A DNA stretch of 64,000 nucleotides from Pedobacter cryoconitis (GTDB lineage Bacteria; Bacteroidota; Bacteroidia; Sphingobacteriales; Sphingobacteriaceae): assembly GCF_003259615.1 (NCBI RefSeq), contig NZ_QLLR01000032.1, forward strand, positions 1 through 64,000, written 5' to 3'. The notes beneath the pieces were generated by a model. It saw only the letters and a list, made by a program, of their open reading frames with translations. It had not been told where the DNA came from and ran no database searches. Numbering within the stretch: position 1 is the first letter of the stretch; each line of letters starts with the position of its first letter. Below are positions 1 through 7,491 of the stretch, piece after piece. The position numbers were made by a program, and so were the translations under genes.

Positions 1-722
1 GTTTTTTCAAAAATAAACTTCACGCCTCCTTCAATAAAGGATTTTAAGTTCAGTTCCAAGCCGATTTTTATTTTCGTTGTAGCTACTTTAGAATCCGTAT
101 TCTCTGTATCAACCTGACCACCGCCCTCAACTTTAGTAAATCTATTCCCGTTTGTTGGTGGATAATAATTCCAAACGTCAAAAGGATTCAAACAGAAATG
201 AAAACCCGTATCGCAGCATTTTGCACGATTAGTAGTGTAACTTTCACCTAATTTGTATTGGAAATCTCTACATATTAAATTTTCACCGAACCCTTTAAAC
301 CCAGAGACCGAATGGATAGATTCAATTACATCAACAAATGACTGTGGTAACGTGATATTGTCAATGTTAACCAGATTCTTAAATAGCGGAGCAACCTCTT
401 CACTTTTAAAGCCAGCAATACCGCAGCCGATTTCGGTTACGAAGAATGTTGTTTTTAGATTTTCAGATGCATATAGTCCAAATTCATTAACGCTATTTTG
501 GAGGTTCTCAATGCTTATTTTAGCCATAGCATAATTAAGCGTTGGAATACCATAAGATTTGCCCTGAATTCCTTTTCCTTGGTTTTCAATTGCGCCAAAT
601 GACTCTTTTGCTAATTTAGCAGCGCCGCCAATATGATGTCCATTAAGATTAGAACCAAAGACGAAAACCTCGTTTTTCTTGAGTTTGCTAATGTTTGAAG
701 GGGTGATTTTTTGTGTTAACAT
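1..722 (-). CDS. Phage macro-like / DUF7666-like fusion protein, partial (C-terminus off window)
   Basis: The minus-strand frame stays open from an ATG at 722 to base 1, giving 240 codons and no stop. Residues 19-61 read VFVFGSN, then HHIGGAA, then GAIENQGKGIQGKSYGIPT. This resembles the small macro-like phage proteins of the A1S_2505 type, thought to bind ADP-ribose-like ligands. From about residue 141 a second module begins (GFKGFGENLICRDFQY, later CDTGFHFCLNP and NYYPP), matching the DUF7666 pattern of phage and plasmid proteins. The gene is last in the leftward early operon, about 110 bp after the 34-residue ORF. The family match is from memory and the function is unknown. A plus-strand ORF at 253-534 is only its shadow. 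Confidence 0.7.
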   Translation of the reverse strand, partial: MLTQKITPSNISKLKKNEVFVFGSNLNGHHIGGAAKLAKESFGAIENQGKGIQGKSYGIPTLNYAMAKISIENLQNSVNEFGLYASENLKTTFFVTEIGCGIAGFKSEEVAPLFKNLVNIDNITLPQSFVDVIESIHSVSGFKGFGENLICRDFQYKLGESYTTNRAKCCDTGFHFCLNPFDVWNYYPPTNGNRFTKVEGGGQVDTENTDSKVATTKIKIGLELNLKSFIEGGVKFIFEK

Positions 723-833
723 AATTGTTATTTTAAAAAGTTTGAGATTAATTTTTAAGCATACCCCTCCTTCCAGCCTTTTGAACTACTGCAATTCAGA
801 GAAATAATGTTTAGTTTATTTTTTAAGGGTGAC

Positions 834-938
834 TTAATGCCAGGTTTGCTGCAACAGGAAGAAAAGTATTAAGCCTACCGTCACAATAGCTATTTCAGCC
901 CATGGAAATGAGTTTGGATCTTTGATCTTGTTTTTCAT
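834..938 (-). CDS. 34-residue single-pass membrane peptide
   Basis: This short frame reads MKNKIKDPNSFPWAE, then a hydrophobic run (IAIVTVGLILFFLL), and ends QQTWH. One membrane helix covers roughly residues 16-29, with a basic N-terminus. Its ATG (938-936) overlaps the TGA of the upstream ORF (937-935) in an ATGA arrangement typical of translational coupling. That overlap is the main reason to accept so short a gene. It lies in the early operon of the prophage-like element. It could be a small regulator or superinfection-type membrane peptide. It is too short for family assignment, and no function is claimed. Confidence 0.5.
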   Translation of the reverse strand: MKNKIKDPNSFPWAEIAIVTVGLILFFLLQQTWH

Positions 939-1225
939 AAGCGAACTTTTATTGAGTTAAAACTAGGATTATCTTCCGCAATCCGCAGCGACTCTAACAG
1001 CGATCTGGTTATCTCCCAGTTATCCTTTTTGGTTTTACGGATCTTGCGCTCTCTTATCCATCGGTCTACTCTTGGGCGGCCATATTGTCTATATGCTTCC
1101 TGTTTAGAGATCCCAATTTTCATTGCGCCCGTTTTTTCAAGCATCATAGTGACGGTTAGCTCTGCAACACCGTGCATTAAGGCTGCTATATTATGAGGTA
1201 GCATTGATTCTATTTCTCCGGCCAT
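935..1225 (-). CDS. Small phage-type protein, possible DNA binding
   Basis: A 96-residue protein that I do not recognise. The N-terminal half is moderately hydrophobic and helical (LPHNIAALMHGVAEL). The C-terminal half is basic and looks like a recognition segment: SKQEAYRQYGRPRVDRWIRE, then KIRKTKKDN. The phrase KQEAYRQYGRPRVDRW suggests a small helix-turn-helix such as those of excisionase-like or Mor-like phage proteins, but this is inference. The start codon overlaps the end of the preceding ORF by 16 bp, and the stop overlaps the next small ORF in an ATGA. It is therefore a tightly packed member of the early operon opposite the repressor. Confidence 0.6.
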   Translation of the reverse strand: MAGEIESMLPHNIAALMHGVAELTVTMMLEKTGAMKIGISKQEAYRQYGRPRVDRWIRERKIRKTKKDNWEITRSLLESLRIAEDNPSFNSIKVRL

Positions 1226-1404
1226 GTCTCTAGATGTTTTGTTATAAAATTGTTAATTTCTTCAAGCTGACTCCGCTCTAGTCTAATGTCGTTTCGGCTA
1301 TTAGAAACCTCGACACCAATAAAAATATCATTACCAGTAAGCTTCAGAACGAAAAAGTCATTTTCGCTATCCGTCTCCCTTGTTATTATCTGATGCTCTA
1401 GCAT
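1210..1404 (-). CDS. Hypothetical 64-residue protein in the phage early operon
   Basis: This 64-residue acidic protein has no recognised family. It begins MLEHQIITRETDSENDFF and ends in a short predicted helix (ERSQLEEINNFITKHLE). It overlaps the end of the antirepressor gene by 7 bp and the following ORF by 16 bp, so all are likely to be translated from one message. Overlaps of this kind, together with the absence of any competing frame, are the evidence that it is real. A small phage accessory protein is the safest description. Confidence 0.5.
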   Translation of the reverse strand: MLEHQIITRETDSENDFFVLKLTGNDIFIGVEVSNSRNDIRLERSQLEEINNFITKHLETWPEK

Positions 1405-2147
1405 GATTTTACAGCGTTTAATTCTAATAATTTGTTTACAAAATAAACCTGGCCTAACCCGGTAACTTTCGGAGTCTTACTAATTGAAGTATGCCCGTCG
1501 GCATGAGAGATTACCGTCTCCTTTATCTCAAAGAATTTCCTATTCATACTTTCCTGAGTAGGCATATTATAATCAGATCCATTCCTTTTTATCAGCCAGC
1601 CGTTTTCTCTGAGCCAGATAAAAAATCTGTTTTGACCTATATCAATACCATTTTGTTTTAAAATTTTTGCCAGCTCCCCGACAAGTAAGCTCGTTTTTGA
1701 GGCTGAAACAGCATTAGCGAAAATTACTTTTGGTTCTTGGAGTGTTAATTGATTTTTTAAACCTTCATTTAGGTTTTCAGCATCTATTACCATCTGAGCA
1801 AGTTCTTTTCTGCTTAATGGACGGGTTTGAATTGCTAACGCGGCTTTTTCACATGCTATAAAGTATTGACGAGCTTGCTTGCCTTTGTCAGTACGTTGAA
1901 GCATTGATATTTCTTTTGCAGTATCAAGTGTTAAAGCGTAATCGTCAACCTCTCTTTTAGCTCCATTATTTACAACTGTATAATTTTGTACGCTTGTAAA
2001 ATCTTGATTTTCGATAAAACCATACTGAAACATTCTATCAATCCAAATAGAAAACCTCTCCTTAGACTCCAGATAATTATATAGATCCCTTGCAGAAACG
2101 ACCTGCTCTCCGTTATTATCTGTTATTTTTATTAATTCGTTTGTCAT
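1398..2147 (-). CDS. Phage antirepressor with AntA/AntB and KilAC domains
   Basis: A 249-residue protein with two phage domains. The N-terminal AntA/AntB-type region (about 1-100) shows VVSARDLYNYLESKERFSIW, ENQDFTSV and DDYALTLDTAKEISML. The C-terminal region (about 130-245) looks like KilAC, with LLVGELAKIL, IGQNRFFIWLRENGWL and KVTGLGQVYF. Proteins of this kind in temperate phages counteract the lysogeny repressor or bind DNA early in induction. The gene is second in a leftward operon that diverges from the S24 repressor gene, the usual place for an antirepressor. Whether it acts on the neighbouring repressor is inference. Confidence 0.88.
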   Translation of the reverse strand: MTNELIKITDNNGEQVVSARDLYNYLESKERFSIWIDRMFQYGFIENQDFTSVQNYTVVNNGAKREVDDYALTLDTAKEISMLQRTDKGKQARQYFIACEKAALAIQTRPLSRKELAQMVIDAENLNEGLKNQLTLQEPKVIFANAVSASKTSLLVGELAKILKQNGIDIGQNRFFIWLRENGWLIKRNGSDYNMPTQESMNRKFFEIKETVISHADGHTSISKTPKVTGLGQVYFVNKLLELNAVKSC

Positions 2148-2171
2148 AATTTTTTGAATTTCAAATAATAA

Positions 2172-2381
2172 TTAAGCTAACCTGTCTGCAACTGGACCCG
2201 TTTCGTCTACATATACACGTATCCATAAACTTGCATTTTCCTTGTGTAATAATGCTTGACGATTGCGCCAGTAACTAATTGAACCGATAACCGGGATTTT
2301 ATCCCCAACTTTTAAACTTCTTAAAGTTGTTTCCACTTTTGAGGGGGATCTTTTGTTTAATCTTTTAATTCTTTCTGCCAT
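2172..2381 (-). CDS. Small basic phage protein, first gene of the leftward operon
   Basis: A 69-residue, lysine- and arginine-rich protein that I do not recognise. It starts MAERIKRLNKRSPSKVETTL and has a later segment rich in aromatic and basic residues (SYWRNRQALLHKENASLW). It is the first gene transcribed leftward from the divergent control region, and the antirepressor follows 24 bp later. That position fits the Cro-like or early regulator slot of lambdoid switches. There is no clear helix-turn-helix, so a Cro role is only a possibility. Confidence 0.55.
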   Translation of the reverse strand: MAERIKRLNKRSPSKVETTLRSLKVGDKIPVIGSISYWRNRQALLHKENASLWIRVYVDETGPVADRLA

Positions 2382-2534
2382 TGCCTGATATTTTTTCCAA
2401 TTTATTTTCCAAATGTGAAACTATATGTTATATTTGCAGCGCAACACTGAACAACATATCATCTTCACCGATTCAAATGTAGTGATAAACTGAACACATT
2501 TGCAAATTAGTGTAGTGAATAACCATACACAATT
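2382..2534. promoter_or_regulatory. Divergent promoter/operator region of the prophage switch
   Basis: These 153 bp separate the leftward early operon from the rightward repressor gene. Leftward, TACATTTG (complement of 2474-2481) fits the -7 consensus, with TTTG (complement of 2503-2506) 21 bp upstream as the -33 element. Rightward, TATATTTG at 2429-2436 fits the -7 consensus, about 100 bp before the repressor ATG. A perfect palindrome ATTTGCAAAT (2498-2507) covers the leftward -33 element. The word TGTAGTGA occurs at 2478-2485 and again at 2511-2518. Binding of the S24 repressor here is inferred. Confidence 0.6.
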
Positions 2535-3431
2535 ATGCAAACACTTGATTATCAGGGAAAAAACTTTAATAATTTTCTTACAAAAAAGAAGATATCCAAA
2601 GTAGAGGCAGCAAAAATGTTAGGCATTTCCAGGTCGGCTATATATGATTATTTTAACAGCAAGAATCTATCAAGGGAAACTGTGCAAAAAATAACGTCGG
2701 CGTTTAATACTACGGAAGAGGAAGTTTTCAATAGTAAAAACAACGAAACTATTTTACATGAATTAGAAAAATTCAGGCTTAAAAAAGGGTTTACATATTC
2801 AGAACTTGCGGATATAATTAATCTCGATGAAAACACATTAAAGAATGTAATATCAGGAGTACGACAACTCCAAGAAGGTGAAGCAAATAAGATATATAAA
2901 GAGTTAGGTATTTCACTAACCCAATACCAACCGAATTTAAGCCTAAATATCGTAGAAGAAAATAGTTTACCACACGAAAAAGGAGGTGTATCCATCAACA
3001 ATCAGCCTAACGCTATACCATTTGCGGGTGATTTTGATACATTAAATATGTACGTAGTCCCAGTAAAGGCTTACGGAGGTTTCTTATCTGGATATGAAAA
3101 CCCTGTTTTCATGGAAAGCCTGACTAAATCATCTTTCCCGTTTATTAAGGGTAAGTGCTTTGCTTTTGAAGTTGATGGATTTTCGATGTACCGGGACTTT
3201 GTTCCTGGAGATTGGGTAATAACAACACTAGTGGAGAACTTCAACTGGCTATCTAAAGGCAAGGTATATGTTTTTCAGACTATTGACGGAATAATTATAA
3301 AATGCTTTGATAAGATAGAAGGAGAGTACATTCACCTATATTCACTAAATGACGAATTTAACCCGGTTGAGCCTATACACTTAAAGGATGTGAAAAAGGT
3401 CTATTTCAAAGAGAAGGTTTTAAAAAACTAA
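2535..3431 (+). CDS. S24-family phage repressor with two N-terminal HTH modules
   Basis: A 298-residue CI/LexA-like repressor. Residues about 10-65 form a first helix-turn-helix (SKVEAAKMLGISRSAIYDYF). Residues about 75-125 look like a second XRE-type fold (RLKKGFTYSELADIINLDEN). The C-terminal S24 peptidase domain runs from about 170 to 290, with Ser217 in VDGFSMYRDFVPGDW and Lys256 in GIIIKCF as the probable catalytic dyad. The self-cleavage segment reads VKAYGGFLSGY, so the Ala-Gly pair usual in LexA/CI is not exactly present. It is predicted to repress the divergent promoters and respond to DNA damage. The small XRE gene follows after 1 bp. Confidence 0.88.
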   Translation: MQTLDYQGKNFNNFLTKKKISKVEAAKMLGISRSAIYDYFNSKNLSRETVQKITSAFNTTEEEVFNSKNNETILHELEKFRLKKGFTYSELADIINLDENTLKNVISGVRQLQEGEANKIYKELGISLTQYQPNLSLNIVEENSLPHEKGGVSINNQPNAIPFAGDFDTLNMYVVPVKAYGGFLSGYENPVFMESLTKSSFPFIKGKCFAFEVDGFSMYRDFVPGDWVITTLVENFNWLSKGKVYVFQTIDGIIIKCFDKIEGEYIHLYSLNDEFNPVEPIHLKDVKKVYFKEKVLKN

Positions 3432-3432
3432 C

Positions 3433-3768
3433 ATGAACATTATTGACAAAGAAATCGGGAAGCGCCTGAGGGATGTGCGGGTGAACATCCTTAAAATTAG
3501 ATCTACCCATAAAATGTCGGAACTAACTGGCATCCCTCAATCAACGTATAGCGGATATGAGCGGGGAACTCTTGGTGTTTACACCGGGTTCCTTGTTAAG
3601 CTTCACCGAATTTATGGGGTTAACCCAAACTACATCACTTTAGGTATAGGAAGTATTTTAACGACCAAAGAGGATAAAACCCCGGTAAAATCTCAGATAG
3701 CGGAATTAAGAAGCCAGGTATTAGCTCTCTCCGCTGTCGTTGATTATCTCGCTAAAAGGGGGAAGTAA
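3433..3768 (+). CDS. Small XRE-type helix-turn-helix protein
   Basis: A 111-residue protein with an XRE-like helix-turn-helix over residues 8-70 (GKRLRDVRVNILKI, MSELTGIPQSTYSGYERG) and a short helical tail with a leucine- and valine-rich end (ELRSQVLALSAVVDYLAKRG) that may mediate oligomerisation. It follows the S24 repressor by a single base, so the two are almost certainly co-transcribed. Its last 48 bp overlap the end of the convergently transcribed integrase gene. A role as a second lysogeny regulator or an integrase regulator is inferred from position only. Confidence 0.8.
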   Translation: MNIIDKEIGKRLRDVRVNILKIRSTHKMSELTGIPQSTYSGYERGTLGVYTGFLVKLHRIYGVNPNYITLGIGSILTTKEDKTPVKSQIAELRSQVLALSAVVDYLAKRGK

Positions 3769-5007
3769 GGCAATGACTGCCGCTTGAATTTGATCTACAA
3801 TAGCCCACGACCTACGTATATAACCCCTCGTAACTTTGTTTTCTCTTCCGTAGTGATTTAACATAGCTCCTACTTGTTCGGTTGAGTAGCCGCATTCGTT
3901 AGCCGCTATACTTGCAATTGAATGTCTTGCTGAATACATATCCAGTTTTTCAAACCCCGCTCCTAAAATCTTCCTCAACTCCTTTATCCCGTAGTGTAGA
4001 GATAAATTTAGGCTACCAATATTAGAATAACGAACCTGCATCTTACCCATGTATTTATCATGTAGAGATACCGCCTCGTCAATTATATTTACGCTCATTA
4101 GCGCCTTATCAGTTCGCTTTCCTTTTGTTTTCTGCCTATTGTAAACTACTCTCTCAACATTTTTTCCTGAATTATGAAATATATCCACAGAGTTCATCCC
4201 GCACAAATAAAATGACAACATCCAAATATCTCTCGCTAATTCAGTTCTTGAGTTAACTTTAAGCTTGCAATCTCTTATCTTAACAATTTGATCAATTGAA
4301 AAATCACGATCTTCAACCTCGTCCCTGGCGACAATTTTATATTTCTTAAACGGGTTGTTAGGAATTAGAATCACCCCCTCGTCTTCATCATTGTATTTTT
4401 CTTTTGCAAGATTGTGCAGTTTTCTAATATTATTCATCTTTGCATTAACCCCACTATTTCCTAGACCCGCCCTTTCAGTCTTAATAAGCTTGCCATTAAC
4501 TAAACGAGCTACCTCACGATCAGATCTCAGGAATTTTTCATACCCTTCTAGAAACACAGGAGTTATTTCAGTAGCAGGAATATCAACGTGGTTTAAATAG
4601 TCTGATAAACTTTGATAGGTAGTTTTGAGTATTTTGTATGTACTGTACTGCTTGAGCTTGATGCTTTCTGTGTGTTCTTTTGCGAAGTTTAAAAACATTA
4701 CCTCTTCACCTGGTTTATATTCATTTCCTATACCAGTAAGTAGCTCTTTTAATTGTAAGTGGTCTATATGCGGGAGTATAGATTTCTTTTGTTTCAGGAT
4801 CTCGTTGTATTCATTTAAGATATCAGTTAAATGACTTACCACAAAACTTGTTTTAATATCCCATTCTTTGGTTAAATGTTTTTTTGATACAAATTCATCC
4901 GTAGAAATATAAGCACTCTTACTTTTATGTCCGATTCTAATTTTAACATTCCACTCGCCTTCTGCGTTTGGTTCTTCGTCTAATATTACTGGGGTTAACT
5001 TTGCCAT
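3721..5007 (-). CDS. Tyrosine recombinase / phage integrase
   Basis: A 428-residue integrase with the layout common in Bacteroidota elements: an arm-type DNA-binding region (about 1-90), a SAM-like core-binding domain (about 100-210) and a catalytic domain (about 230-410). Candidate catalytic residues are Lys295 (RQKTKGK), Arg361-His362 (SARHSIAS), His385 (MLNHYGR) and nucleophile Tyr396 (VTRGYIR). The segment that normally carries the first catalytic arginine reads YLCGMNSVDIF, with Asn272 in that place; a missing Arg I is known from IntDOT-type recombinases. The gene ends the mobile element, with the heme cluster following directly. It should catalyse integration and excision at a site probably within 5008-5130. 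Confidence 0.92.
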   Translation of the reverse strand: MAKLTPVILDEEPNAEGEWNVKIRIGHKSKSAYISTDEFVSKKHLTKEWDIKTSFVVSHLTDILNEYNEILKQKKSILPHIDHLQLKELLTGIGNEYKPGEEVMFLNFAKEHTESIKLKQYSTYKILKTTYQSLSDYLNHVDIPATEITPVFLEGYEKFLRSDREVARLVNGKLIKTERAGLGNSGVNAKMNNIRKLHNLAKEKYNDEDEGVILIPNNPFKKYKIVARDEVEDRDFSIDQIVKIRDCKLKVNSRTELARDIWMLSFYLCGMNSVDIFHNSGKNVERVVYNRQKTKGKRTDKALMSVNIIDEAVSLHDKYMGKMQVRYSNIGSLNLSLHYGIKELRKILGAGFEKLDMYSARHSIASIAANECGYSTEQVGAMLNHYGRENKVTRGYIRRSWAIVDQIQAAVIALLPPFSEIINDSGES

Positions 5008-5070
5008 ATCTACTAAAGTTTTACTAAAGCTTTTGCTGTAAAACTAATCAAATAATGTTGTTTTTCCTGC

Positions 5071-5088
5071 GTATATTAACTAATATAC
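5071..5088. repeat. Perfect dyad upstream of the integrase gene
   Basis: GTATATTA-AC-TAATATAC is a perfect 8-bp inverted repeat with a 2-base centre, 64 bp upstream of the integrase ATG. It lies at the junction between the mobile element and the chromosome. It could be an operator for the integrase or part of the att core or arm sites. The other end of the element is outside the window, so the direct repeat that would define att cannot be tested here. Confidence 0.4.
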
Positions 5089-5126
5089 TTAGTAAACAAA
5101 CATGGAAAATGAGTAAAATAAACGAC

Positions 5127-5161
5127 AAAAAGCCTCTTAATGATCATTAGGAGGCTTTTTT
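5127..5161 (-). terminator. Terminator downstream of the heme operon
   Basis: Arms AAAAAGCCTC (5127-5136) and GAGGCTTTTT (5151-5160) enclose a centre that is itself almost fully self-complementary (TAATGATCATTA), making a long near-perfect hairpin. T-runs on both strands make it potentially bidirectional. It lies about 65 bp after the hemE stop, so its main role is probably to end the leftward hem transcript. It also insulates the integrase from hem readthrough. Confidence 0.8.
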
Positions 5162-5225
5162 GATAGATAAAATTTATTAAAAAAATTATACTAATAATTG
5201 TAGGTGTATGGATAATAAGAGTCCA

Positions 5226-6248
5226 TTAATAGCGGAATTCTTTAATGAAATCAATCGCATACTTCACATTATCAAAAGGAATATCAGGCATGATACCATG
5301 ACCTAAATTAAATATAAACCCTTTCTCACCGCGCATGCGCTCAAACAACTGTAAAATATGTTTCTTAATCACCGGCTTATCAGCATATAAAATATGCGGA
5401 TCAAGATTTCCCTGAACAGCAATGCCAGCAGGTAAAGCCTGTTTAATATTTAATAAATCAGCATTCCAATCCACAGAAATCACATCCGGTTTTGCAGTAG
5501 CCATAATAGGTGCAAACACAGAACTACCCTTACAGAAAGAAATTACAGGAATATCTTTTCTATTTAAATTAGCGATGATCTCCTGAATATAACGGTGAGA
5601 AAACTCCTGATAATCATTCCATGACAAAGCCATAGCCCAGCTATCAAAAATCTGTATCGCATTCACACCAGCAGCAATCTGTAAATTCAGATAATCAGCC
5701 GTTACCTTTGCAATCTTCGCCAATAACTTGTGTGCAACCTCAGGATGATTGTGCATCAATAACTTCGTCAATTTGAAATCTTTCGAAGAAGCACCCTCAA
5801 CCAGGTAACTCATTACCGTAAACGGAGCACCAGCAAAACCGATCAAAGGAATACTTCCATTCAAACGCTGCTGGATTACTTTAATCGCATCAGCTACATA
5901 CTCCAGCTGATCCAAACAATCAACATTCAGATTTTCTACATCCTTCAACGTACGTACAGGATTCGCAAAACGAGGCCCTATACCCTGCGTAAAGCTCAGG
6001 TCACCGCCCATTGCCTCACCAGTAACCAATATATCACAAAACAAAATAGCCGCATCAATACCCAATAAATCTACCGGTAACATCGTTACATCAGCAGCAA
6101 TTTCAGGCGTTTTGCACATTTCTAAGAATGAATACTTGTTTTTAATCTCCCAATATTCCGGCATGAAACGACCAGCCTGACGCATCATCCATACCGGTGG
6201 ACGTTCAGTTTGTTTGGACCATGCTGCATCTAAAAATAAAGTGTTCAT
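5226..6248 (-). CDS. hemE: Uroporphyrinogen decarboxylase
   Basis: A 340-residue cytosolic enzyme that removes four carboxyl groups from uroporphyrinogen III to give coproporphyrinogen III. The family hallmarks are present: the N-terminal PVWMMRQAGRFMPEY (RQAGR), the PVDLLGIDAAILFCDIL segment with its aspartate, GFAGAPFTVMSYLVEG, and the C-terminal FNLGHGIMPDIPFDNV. Length matches the family. It is the last gene of the hem cluster, 6 bp after the TPR protein gene, and is followed by a strong hairpin terminator. The neighbouring integrative element ends just downstream without disrupting hemE. Confidence 0.98.
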   Translation of the reverse strand: MNTLFLDAAWSKQTERPPVWMMRQAGRFMPEYWEIKNKYSFLEMCKTPEIAADVTMLPVDLLGIDAAILFCDILVTGEAMGGDLSFTQGIGPRFANPVRTLKDVENLNVDCLDQLEYVADAIKVIQQRLNGSIPLIGFAGAPFTVMSYLVEGASSKDFKLTKLLMHNHPEVAHKLLAKIAKVTADYLNLQIAAGVNAIQIFDSWAMALSWNDYQEFSHRYIQEIIANLNRKDIPVISFCKGSSVFAPIMATAKPDVISVDWNADLLNIKQALPAGIAVQGNLDPHILYADKPVIKKHILQLFERMRGEKGFIFNLGHGIMPDIPFDNVKYAIDFIKEFRY

Positions 6249-6254
6249 CTAATC

Positions 6255-6779
6255 TTAATTTGTTGGTAAGCTATTTGCTTCTTTTTCTATTTTATTAATT
6301 ATCTCTTTCGTTCTCTCCGTATTCGCAAGATCCTTTGCTTTATCAGCATAGGCCAATGCTCTTACCTTATCCTTTTTGCGCAGCGCAAGATTAGCCAGAT
6401 GTATCAATACAAAAGACTTATCACTTTTTGTGCCCAGAGGAAACCTGCTCGCTACCTGAAAATGATATTCAGCAGCCTGGTAATCCTCCTTCTTCAGCGC
6501 GATATTCGCAATCATAAATTCATAGTAACCACGCCTGTTTTTGGCCAGACGATCCGGATTTGGCACTTCTGCCAATAATTTCTCAGCCCTGTCGTAATCA
6601 CCATTCTTAAAATACTTCGAAGCAATTAAGATCGAGCTGCTTTTAAAATGGCTCCAGACTACAAATCCCGCCATTAATCCTGAGATTACTGACAGCTGGA
6701 ACTGGTCATAAAAAAGGCACACCCCAGCGGCAATCACAAAAATTGCCATCAGAGCATACCTGCCTTTTGCGTTATACAT
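6255..6779 (-). CDS. TPR-containing membrane protein in the heme operon
   Basis: A 174-residue protein with two closely spaced hydrophobic segments near the N-terminus (about 9-24 and 28-43: ALMAIFVIAAGVCLFY, then LSVISGLMAGFVVW). A soluble helical part follows with tetratricopeptide-like units (YDRAEKLLAEV, DYQAAEYHFQVASRFP, KVRALAYADKAKDL). It starts with an ATG that overlaps the response regulator stop by one base (TAATG), and hemE follows 6 bp after its stop. It resembles scaffold or assembly proteins such as HemY-type TPR proteins of heme operons in other phyla, but no specific homology is claimed. A structural role near membrane-bound enzymes is inference. Confidence 0.8.
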   Translation of the reverse strand: MYNAKGRYALMAIFVIAAGVCLFYDQFQLSVISGLMAGFVVWSHFKSSSILIASKYFKNGDYDRAEKLLAEVPNPDRLAKNRRGYYEFMIANIALKKEDYQAAEYHFQVASRFPLGTKSDKSFVLIHLANLALRKKDKVRALAYADKAKDLANTERTKEIINKIEKEANSLPTN

Positions 6780-7486
6780 TAGTTATGAATATCCGTAAAT
6801 TTATAGCCTACACCACGGATTGAGTGGAAATAAACCGGGTTTTTCTGATCTGGTTCAAAATACTTACGGAAAGTAAGGATGAAATTATCAATCGTACGTG
6901 TCGAAGGATAAACATCATAATTCCAAACCGTCTCTAAAATCTGCTCTCTTGAAACCGCTTCGTTTTTACGCTCAATCAGTAATTTAAGCAACATCGTTTC
7001 CTTTTTAGTTAAAGGTACAATCACACCATCATCCTGTTTCAGCTCAAAAGAATTGAAATAGATAGTTTTTTCGCCGATTTTATAAGAATTCAATTCCTTT
7101 AAATCATCAGACTTCATGCTGCGTTTAACCAGGATACCAACTCTTAAGATTAGCTCCTCTAAATTGAAAGGCTTCACCAAATAATCATCAGCACCTTTCT
7201 TAAGGCCCATTACACGGTCTTCACTCGTGTTTTTAGCCGTTAAAAATAAGATAGGAACCTCCGTATTTTCTAAACGTATAGTTTCACAAACCTGGAAACC
7301 ATCCATTTCAGGAAGCATCACATCCAGGATGATCAGGTTAAAACGTTCCTCTTTGAAAATCTTCAAAGCCGTTTTACCATCCTTCACTGCATGGACTTTA
7401 TAACCTTCTAATTCAAGGTTTAATTTTATAGCATCTAATAAATGGTCTTCATCTTCGACCAATAAAATTCTTAATTTCTGTTGCAT
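6779..7486 (-). CDS. OmpR/PhoB-family response regulator
   Basis: A 235-residue regulator counted from the ATG at 7486; an in-frame TTG three codons upstream is less likely. The receiver domain (about 3-118) has the acidic pocket VEDED, phospho-acceptor Asp55 (LIILDVMLPEMDG), Thr in FLTAKN and Lys105 (YLVKPF). The winged-helix DNA-binding domain (about 130-232) includes LTKKETMLLKLL, SREQILETVWNYDVYPSTRTIDN and SIRGVGYKF. The paired kinase gene ends 5 bp upstream. Being inside the hem operon suggests a link to heme or redox status, but its target genes are unknown. Confidence 0.95.
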   Translation of the reverse strand: MQQKLRILLVEDEDHLLDAIKLNLELEGYKVHAVKDGKTALKIFKEERFNLIILDVMLPEMDGFQVCETIRLENTEVPILFLTAKNTSEDRVMGLKKGADDYLVKPFNLEELILRVGILVKRSMKSDDLKELNSYKIGEKTIYFNSFELKQDDGVIVPLTKKETMLLKLLIERKNEAVSREQILETVWNYDVYPSTRTIDNFILTFRKYFEPDQKNPVYFHSIRGVGYKFTDIHN

Positions 7487-7491
7487 AATGA

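Noticed and set aside
253..534. 93-residue plus-strand open frame
   Set aside because: It is a shadow of the macro-like/DUF7666-like gene, which is open through the whole 1-722 minus strand and has recognisable motifs.
5071..5161. Dyads at the element border as a defined att core
   Set aside because: The other end of the element is outside the window, so no direct repeat can be shown; it is kept only as a hypothesis.
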